DNA of 64,000 bases, from assembly GCF_020099275.1 (NCBI RefSeq), contig NZ_CP083646.1, positions 2,356,001 to 2,420,000 on the forward strand. The letters are read 5' to 3'. The notes beneath the pieces are model-generated. The model saw only the letters and a program-made list of their open reading frames with translations, was not told the DNA's origin and did no database searches. The first letter of the stretch is position 1, and each line of letters opens with the position of its first letter. This document shows, in pieces, positions 58,285 to 64,000 of this stretch. The stretch comes from Corynebacterium falsenii (lineage in GTDB: Bacteria; Actinomycetota; Actinomycetes; Mycobacteriales; Mycobacteriaceae). Position numbers and translations under genes: made by a program.

Positions 58285-59901
58285 GTGTCTGCTTCCACCT
58301 TGGCTCCCCCATTGCCTGGCCGCGCCGCGTCCGCACCAGCACGCGCGCCGCGCACCGGCGATTCCCCGCGGGTAGCGAAATTCGCTGGCATCTGGTGGAC
58401 GCGATGGTTACTCATTCTCGTGTGCCTCACGGTGCTCGCCGCCTTAAGTCGCCTGACCATGCTCAATCGCCCGACGGACGCGCACACTCCCGTCTTCGAC
58501 GAAAAGCATTATGTGCCGCAGTCGTGGCAGATCGCCCGCAGCTGGGATAACCCGCTCATCGGTGGCATTGAGGATAACCCCGGCTTCGGATTGGTCGTTC
58601 ACCCACCACTGGCCAAGCAGATGGAAGCGCTCGGGATGATGGTCTTCGGCTACTCGCCGTGGGGCTGGCGTATCGTCAGCGCGTTGTGCGCGATAGCCGT
58701 CATCCTCCTCATCGCCACCATCGCCCGGCGCTTGTCGCGCTCGGATTTCGTCGGCCTCGCGGCCGGCATCATCGCGTTGTGCGACGGCATCCTGTTCGTC
58801 ACCGGTCGCTCCGGCATGTTGGACCACACCCAGACGCTTTTCGTATGCCTCGCGGCGTATTTCATCATCCGCGACTACGAGCAGATGCAGCAGCGCTTCA
58901 TCCGCGTGTGGGCGGAGGGGCGCATCGCACGCAGCCCCCTTGGCCCCCGCATGGGCTTCCGGTGGTGGCGTTTTGCGGCGGGCGTGGCTCTGGGCCTGGC
59001 CCTGGCGGTGAAATGGTCGGGACTGTACTACATGGCTTTCGTGGGCGTAGCCATCACGATTGCCGATTATTTCCGACGCCACAAGTTCGGAGTGCCCAAG
59101 CCTCTGCGCGGGGCCTTGGTGTTGGATGCTGTCCCGTCGTTCTTTTCAGTGGTCATTGTTCCGGTGGGCGTGTATCTGCTGACGTGGCGCCCCTGGTTCG
59201 CGTCGGAAACAGGAGCTTTCCGGCACGCCGTGGAGAGTGGACGCTACCCAGAAACCAACGGGTGGTTCTGGTCTTTCCTGCCGGATAGCCTGCAGAATTT
59301 CATCTACTATCACCAGTCGGTACTGAAGTTCCACACCTCGCTGACGAATTCCAACGGCCACTACCACTCGTGGGAATCAAAGCCGTGGTCGTGGTTGGTG
59401 TCGTCCCGATCGCTGATGTACTACAACCCGTCCTCGGATTCCGGGGTGCACAAGATCGTGCTGCTCGTGGGAACCCCCGCCGTGTGGTGGTTCTGCGTGC
59501 CGGTGATGCTGTGGGCCCTGTGGTGCCTGATCATTCACCGCGATGCCCGCTGGGCTGTGCCCGTGGTGGGATTTGCCGCCGGTTTTCTGCCGTGGCTGCT
59601 CGATCTGGATCGGCAGATGTACCTGTTCTACGCGCTCAACCTCGCGCCGTTCCTCATCATCGCGATAGCGCTCACGCTGGGCCAGCTGCTCAACTGGCGG
59701 ATTCCCGAACCGGTTGCTCGGCCGGGGGTGAAACGGTACCAGGCGGCTCGACTGATGCGGAAGTACGCGGGCCCCATCGTGGTGGTGGGTTACTTGACGC
59801 TGGTGGTGTGGAACTTCCTGTTCTTCCTGCCGATCTACACCGCCATGCCGCTCAACGATATGGAATTCCACATGCGCATGTGGCTGCCATCGTGGAGGTA
59901 G
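58285..59901 (+). CDS. pmt: Protein O-mannosyltransferase
   Basis: 538 residues from GTG 58285 (TAAAGT ends 8 nt before). Ten to eleven helices; catalytic HTPVFDEKHYVPQSW loop and VVHPPLAKQMEALGMMVFGY. Adds mannose to secreted proteins from polyprenyl-phosphomannose, as M. tuberculosis Rv1002c. Confidence 0.95.
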   Translation: MSASTLAPPLPGRAASAPARAPRTGDSPRVAKFAGIWWTRWLLILVCLTVLAALSRLTMLNRPTDAHTPVFDEKHYVPQSWQIARSWDNPLIGGIEDNPGFGLVVHPPLAKQMEALGMMVFGYSPWGWRIVSALCAIAVILLIATIARRLSRSDFVGLAAGIIALCDGILFVTGRSGMLDHTQTLFVCLAAYFIIRDYEQMQQRFIRVWAEGRIARSPLGPRMGFRWWRFAAGVALGLALAVKWSGLYYMAFVGVAITIADYFRRHKFGVPKPLRGALVLDAVPSFFSVVIVPVGVYLLTWRPWFASETGAFRHAVESGRYPETNGWFWSFLPDSLQNFIYYHQSVLKFHTSLTNSNGHYHSWESKPWSWLVSSRSLMYYNPSSDSGVHKIVLLVGTPAVWWFCVPVMLWALWCLIIHRDARWAVPVVGFAAGFLPWLLDLDRQMYLFYALNLAPFLIIAIALTLGQLLNWRIPEPVARPGVKRYQAARLMRKYAGPIVVVGYLTLVVWNFLFFLPIYTAMPLNDMEFHMRMWLPSWR

Positions 59902-59919
59902 AACTATCCGTCGCCGACG

Positions 59920-60729
59920 CTATCCGAGTTGCCCGTCGGAAGGTGGGCGGCGGTCGCCGAGCCGGAAGTTGGAGTTTCGTTGCACATCCCCGGGGCTAAA
60001 TGTCACCGGCTGGGCCAGCATCATCCGCAGTGACTGGCGTAACGGCGTGAATACGTGGTGGCGTGCCAACCACACGACCAGGAGCGCGAGGGCTGAGGCG
60101 GCGTAGACCACTACGGTAAACACAGGGGTGGAAATATCGGTAGCCACAGAGTCGGATCCCACGAGTCCCACGATGATGTCGCGCGCGGCAAATCCGGCAC
60201 TAAACGCGAAAAGTCCCAGGTAGATAGGCAACACGCCGGAGGCGACCTTGGGGCGCCAGGCCGTCCAGACTAATCCACCGGCGAGGGCGAAGCGGACGGT
60301 GGCGGCGTCGCCGATAAAACCGGAGGTGGCGGGATCCGAGCTGGTCTCGACCGCGTTGCTGAGCAACCCGCCGGTGGGACTGAATAACAGATATCCGCCC
60401 CACAGCACGTATACGACGGCCAGCACGACTAGGGCGACGCGCCCCAGCATGAGCGGCAAGGTGCGGCGGCGCATGCCGACGAACACGCTGGGGTGCTGCT
60501 CGGCGGTGGAGAGAACGGATTGGGCGAGTTGCTCGGCGTCGATCTGCGGGCCGGCGGGGGCTTGTGCGGTGCCCATCCGAAGATTGCGCCCGAGGGCGGT
60601 GACGGTGGCGTACCACTGTTGGCACTCGGAGCAGGCCTCGAGGTGGGCGTCGACGAGATCGTCAGGGAGCTTGGCCTCTTCACCGTCGAGCCGGGCGGAG
60701 AGGGCTGCTCGGACCTCGCTGCACTCCAC
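59920..60729 (-). CDS. Zinc-finger (zf-HC2) membrane protein, anti-sigma-like
   Basis: 269 residues. N-terminal MECSEVRAALSARLDGE and HLEACSECQQW form an H-x3-C-x2-C anti-sigma zinc finger; five helices follow. No sigma factor is adjacent, so a regulatory target is unknown. C-terminal tail is Asn/Arg-rich. Confidence 0.8.
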   Translation of the reverse strand: MECSEVRAALSARLDGEEAKLPDDLVDAHLEACSECQQWYATVTALGRNLRMGTAQAPAGPQIDAEQLAQSVLSTAEQHPSVFVGMRRRTLPLMLGRVALVVLAVVYVLWGGYLLFSPTGGLLSNAVETSSDPATSGFIGDAATVRFALAGGLVWTAWRPKVASGVLPIYLGLFAFSAGFAARDIIVGLVGSDSVATDISTPVFTVVVYAASALALLVVWLARHHVFTPLRQSLRMMLAQPVTFSPGDVQRNSNFRLGDRRPPSDGQLG

Positions 60730-60946
60730 GGATGACCTCTTCCTATCCTGACCCTACTGTGGCACTTTATGGCTCTTTTGTGGCTCTACTGCTGCCTGCT
60801 GGCCATTGGGTCGCTTCGCTATCGAATCTAGCCCATCGGGCGCCGAGTTCCCGAATGACCATAGGGCCGATCTACTGCCCTGCGGTAAGAAGCCCGCGCT
60901 TGCGGCCCAGACTATGCCGACAGTGCCGACAATGCCCTGACAATGC
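60730..60946. other. Intergenic region with short tandem repeats
   Basis: TGCCGACAG/TGCCGACAA/TGCCCTGACAA (60915-60943) abut the doxX stop; ATGGCTCTTTT and GTGGCTCTACT (about 60770) are a second pair. No gene or terminator seen. Confidence 0.55.
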
Positions 60947-61366
60947 CTAGGAAAAGCGGGACAGCGCGCGGTCAAGGCTCGCGCGACCGGCGCCAAACAC
61001 CACGATGACGAACAGTGCCACCATCGTCAGCATGGCCAGCTCGAAGCCCCCGTCGGCGGTGAAAAAGCCGTGTCCCCAATGGACGAACCACACCACTGCG
61101 GCCATGTAGATAATCAGCATGGTCGCCACGGCCGTGGTGAGCAGACCGATGATGAGCAGCGCCCCGCCGAGCATTTCCAGCGCGGACACCAGCCACGCAC
61201 TCGCGCCCGGCTGGGGTACCCCGAGCTTTTCGAGCTGGGCGATCGTTCCGCCCGTACCGTTCATGCCATCGATGAAGACCTTCTGCCAGCCGTGGGCGAT
61301 GAAGATGATCCCCAGGGCTAGCCGCAGCAGCAATAGCGCCGCATCCCGGACAGCAGGATGGTTCAT
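60947..61366 (-). CDS. DoxX-family membrane protein
   Basis: 139 residues, four helices: LLLLRLALGIIFIAHGWQKV, ALEMLGGALLIIGLL and TMLIIYMAAVVWFVHWGHGF. DoxX proteins serve thiol/redox homeostasis in mycolata. Starts 10 nt after the GlpR-like stop, likely co-transcribed. Confidence 0.9.
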   Translation of the reverse strand: MNHPAVRDAALLLLRLALGIIFIAHGWQKVFIDGMNGTGGTIAQLEKLGVPQPGASAWLVSALEMLGGALLIIGLLTTAVATMLIIYMAAVVWFVHWGHGFFTADGGFELAMLTMVALFVIVVFGAGRASLDRALSRFS

Positions 61367-61376
61367 TGGCTATGCC

Positions 61377-63176
61377 CTATACGGCCCGGAAGTGGCGGCG
61401 GACGACGGTGGGGCGACCGTGCTCATCGTCGTCGAAGATCGGCTCATCTGGGTGGTAGTAGCCACCATGGGCACGACCGGCAGAATAGCCAGGATCAGCG
61501 GGATCAGCAGAGTCAGCGGGGCCAGCAGGGTCTCCGAAGAACTCCGCACCGTCGATGTAGTCGAGGTGCTGGAACTCGGGATCGGCATCGTCCGTCTCCA
61601 TGATGATCGCGCCGGGGCGCTGGAGGCGGTCGGGCACGCCCAGCTCGTCATCCTCAGTGTTGCGCACGCCCAGGCGGGCACGGCGCATGCGAGCCATCCG
61701 GCGGTGGCGCAGCTTCTGTTCCTCGATGGCCTGCTTGCGCAGCACCACGAGATAGAACACGCTGAAGGCCAAGCTGATCACCGGGGCCCACCACACTGCT
61801 CCCCCGAGAATGAACGCCAGCACGAAGGAGATAACCGTGGTCAGGCCCAGCACCATGAGCACCTGCTTGCGGCGGCGTAGTCGCTGTTGTTCTCGTTCCC
61901 ACGACGCCACCGGGTCGTACACCCCACGGCCGCGGCGGGAATTGACGTAGGCGAGGTCATCCGCGCTGGGTTCGTCCGATTCTTCGGCCAGCGCAAAGTC
62001 CACGGCGGTTGTCTGTGGCTCGTCCACGGAGTCGACAACGTCGGGGTGGGCGTGCACGTCACCGCCGCGCAGGTAGGCTGCCGGCACGGAGTCGTAGCGG
62101 CGCTGCCTGCGCTCGTGAAGCTCGTCGGCCGCGTTGCGTGAGGCAGAGCTGTCTGCGTCCTCCGGCCGATCGTTGACGTCCACAGCCTCACCGGCCCCCT
62201 GCTCGGTACGCGGGCGCAGTCGGTGGGTCAGCTTGCCGAGGATGTTGACGGGAGCGAACTCACCGGTGTCGGTATCGTCATGGCCCTTGTAGGCAACGGT
62301 TGGTTGGGAATCTGCGGTGCTCGCGGTGCTGTCGTCCTCTGCACTGTCGGCTTCGGCACTCTCGGCTTCGGCATTGCCCTCAGCATCATCCTCAGCGGCA
62401 TCATCCACGACTTCGCCGTCCACGATAGCGGCAGCGTCCGCAGCGTCTGCGCTGTTCGCACCATCTATATCGGAACCTTCGCCCCTGCCCTCGTGCTTGG
62501 CTGCGGTCCCTGCAACGTCTGCGTCGCCATCAGTCCTCGCATCACCACCGTCGGCCTCCGGCACAACCTCCACCTCTACTGCCTCAACAGTCTCGACGTA
62601 TTCCACGGCCTCAATGTTCTCGCTGGTCTCATTCGAGGAATAAGCGGCGCTCATCGCCACAGAGTCCGCCGATGCCCCCGTCGCGCGGCGACGAACGGCA
62701 CTCTCCGGCTCCATGATCTCCACGGCGTCCACGGTCTCGATGATGTCGGTGTCCTGTGCGCTCTTACCGGCGCCAGCCTTGGCAGCCTTATCTGCCTTAT
62801 CAGCCTTCCGCCCAGCAGCACCCAGCCGGCCCCATGCCCGCCCGCTGCGAGCTTCGCGCGCGGCCCGTGCGTCCCCTGCACCTTGGGCACCCCGCTTCTC
62901 GTCCCGCGAGGAGGTCGAACCGCTACCGTCGTCCTCGATGAGGACGTACTCCGGCTCGGCGTCGAGCAGCTCGAGGTCGTCGTCCACATCAGGATGGTAG
63001 AGGGTGTCCGTGGGCCGCAGCTTACGCTTGCCGCGCAGCGGCGCACCACCTTCGTGGAGCACTCGGGTGTTATTCAACGCTGGCGCGGTACGCCGAACCG
63101 GCCGCTGGTTACGCAGCAGCAAGGGAGCCAGCAGTACGAGCCAGACGGCGGCGATGAGCAGCAGGGAGCCGGACAC
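61377..63176 (-). CDS. glpR: GlpR/SepX-like divisome membrane protein
   Basis: 599 residues from GTG 63176 (AGGAGG at 9 nt). N-terminal helix SGSLLLIAAVWLVLLAPLLL, basic RNQRPVRR, long acidic Glu/Asp/Ala-rich middle (~100-380), then two helices (LMVLGLTTVISFVLAFILGG and VISLAFSVFYLVVLRKQ). This is the plan of corynebacterial GlpR, receptor of the gephyrin-like Glp, and of Streptomyces SepX. Gene order with a RimJ-type acetyltransferase matches Rv0995-Rv0996. The acidic region is unusually long. Confidence 0.75.
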   Translation of the reverse strand: MSGSLLLIAAVWLVLLAPLLLRNQRPVRRTAPALNNTRVLHEGGAPLRGKRKLRPTDTLYHPDVDDDLELLDAEPEYVLIEDDGSGSTSSRDEKRGAQGAGDARAAREARSGRAWGRLGAAGRKADKADKAAKAGAGKSAQDTDIIETVDAVEIMEPESAVRRRATGASADSVAMSAAYSSNETSENIEAVEYVETVEAVEVEVVPEADGGDARTDGDADVAGTAAKHEGRGEGSDIDGANSADAADAAAIVDGEVVDDAAEDDAEGNAEAESAEADSAEDDSTASTADSQPTVAYKGHDDTDTGEFAPVNILGKLTHRLRPRTEQGAGEAVDVNDRPEDADSSASRNAADELHERRQRRYDSVPAAYLRGGDVHAHPDVVDSVDEPQTTAVDFALAEESDEPSADDLAYVNSRRGRGVYDPVASWEREQQRLRRRKQVLMVLGLTTVISFVLAFILGGAVWWAPVISLAFSVFYLVVLRKQAIEEQKLRHRRMARMRRARLGVRNTEDDELGVPDRLQRPGAIIMETDDADPEFQHLDYIDGAEFFGDPAGPADSADPADPGYSAGRAHGGYYHPDEPIFDDDEHGRPTVVRRHFRAV

Positions 63177-63298
63177 TGTGGATGGTCCTCCTCGAATAGG
63201 ACGCGGACATCGGTCGGGTAATCGAGCAGTCAAATAGTCGAATACTAATCACGCTACTCGCGCACATTCCCACCGTCGTGGTGCCACGCCGCAGCTCG

Positions 63299-63982
63299 TC
63301 AGCGGCGTGATGCTATTCCCAGGATTCCCGCATTGATTAATTCGCGGACTTTCCCTCCGGGTGGGATTTCTTCTTTCGTCTGTGCCACAAGTATGTGATC
63401 CGTCCACCGCCCGTTGATGTGGAGATTGCGTTGCAGGAATCCTTCCTGCCGGAATCCCGTGCGCTCGAGCACGACTCTGCTCGCCATGTTGTTCTCCATC
63501 ACGGTGGCCTCGAGCCTGTGGAGCCCCACCTGCCCCATCGCGTGGTCCACACCGAGGGCAACAGCCGCCACGGCCACCCCGTGACCGGTGTAGTCGCTGT
63601 GCACCCAATAACCAATCCATGCGCTGGCGATCGCCCCGTGTTGGATGGTTCCGAGCGTCAGTTGGCCGGCAAACTCTCCGTCGACCTCGATCACGCCGGG
63701 CACCACGATGCCGCCGCGGGCGAGCTTCTTCAGCCCGCTGTACGTCCTCCGCCACGTGTCTTTGCTGTGCGCCTGCGCCCAATCACCTTTGATCGTCGGT
63801 TCCACGGGCTGTAGGTACTTCTGGTCGTCTATTCTTAGTCGACGCCACAGCGTCCCATCCGACCGTGTCAACGGGCGTATCCGGACGCGCTTTCCCGGGG
63901 AATCGTCGCGCTGTGTGGCATACCCCCTGCTCATGACGGTCGGCGTGGTTATCGGCCAGCCTGGATGCAGTGTGAATGCCAC
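63299..63982 (-). CDS. rimJ: RimJ-like GNAT acetyltransferase
   Basis: 227 residues from GTG 63982, GGGAGG 6-7 nt upstream. GNAT core: VRIRPLTRSDGTLWRRLRID, IASAWIGYWVHSDYTGHGVA (acetyl-CoA loop region) and LHRLEATVMENNMASRVVLE. N-alpha/ribosomal-protein acetylation by analogy. Partner gene of GlpR-like; expected glp (moeA-like) is outside the window. Confidence 0.9.
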   Translation of the reverse strand: MAFTLHPGWPITTPTVMSRGYATQRDDSPGKRVRIRPLTRSDGTLWRRLRIDDQKYLQPVEPTIKGDWAQAHSKDTWRRTYSGLKKLARGGIVVPGVIEVDGEFAGQLTLGTIQHGAIASAWIGYWVHSDYTGHGVAVAAVALGVDHAMGQVGLHRLEATVMENNMASRVVLERTGFRQEGFLQRNLHINGRWTDHILVAQTKEEIPPGGKVRELINAGILGIASRR

Positions 63983-64000
63983 GACGTTCCTCCCGTGAGC

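Overview
The window looks like a chromosomal segment of a mycolic-acid actinobacterium, most likely a Corynebacterium of the C. jeikeium/C. urealyticum type. Reasons: high GC; GTG and TTG starts; mycolata-specific genes (an Rpf2-type resuscitation factor, a GlpR/SepX-like divisome receptor, protein O-mannosyltransferase, PPK2, a DesA3-like desaturase); a 40-residue PorA-like peptide gene; and gene order closely following the M. tuberculosis Rv0995-Rv1026 interval. Species cannot be fixed from the sequence alone. No transposase, integrase, phage gene, CRISPR array or rRNA was seen.

Layout. 1-0.5 kb: start of a HipA-like kinase and its HTH partner, with a palindromic promoter region. 0.7-4.9 kb: ferredoxin-reductase plus acyl-CoA desaturase pair, then a GCS2-family ligase. 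4.9-5.9 kb: a repeat-rich patch with two inverted palindromic elements, a tRNA-Leu(UAA) with a short variable arm, a decayed second copy of the ppx 3' end and a 57-residue membrane ORF. 5.9-21 kb: the conserved block ppx - DUF501 - ftsB - eno - lpqU-like - mazG - mfd on the minus strand, interrupted twice. The first interruption (7.5-9.1 kb) is a three-gene plus-strand cassette ending in the PorA-like peptide and a perfect terminator. The second (12.1-15.7 kb) is a DtxR-family regulator (minus strand) plus a Mn/Zn ABC transporter (plus strand). 21-28 kb: tRNA-Gln, an MFS permease, glmU, prs, rplY and two tandem pth genes.

28-41.9 kb: Drr-type ABC exporter, prfC, MMPL transporter with TetR regulator and PnuC, a 3-hydroxyisobutyryl-CoA-hydrolase-like enzyme, PPK2, a DUF222/HNH protein, L-serine dehydratase and an ABM-family monooxygenase. 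41.9-54 kb (minus strand): membrane alpha/beta hydrolase, ABC-F ATPase, ispE, ksgA, rpf2, tatD, an MFS permease and metG. 54-64 kb: Rrf2 regulator, BetP-type BCCT carrier, rsmI, pmt, a zinc-finger membrane protein, DoxX, the GlpR/SepX-like receptor and a RimJ-like acetyltransferase.

Themes. Several functions converge on the cell envelope: porin-like peptide, Rpf2, lytic transglycosylase, GlmU, FtsB, GlpR, PMT, MMPL and desaturase. A 19-bp direct-repeat box matching the form of a corynebacterial MtrA site lies upstream of both rpf2 and the betP-like gene. Many genes start 6-10 nt after a -10-like hexamer, suggesting leaderless mRNAs. Short 9-15-bp tandem duplications and a 10-mer, GTGGCGTCGA, recur across the window.
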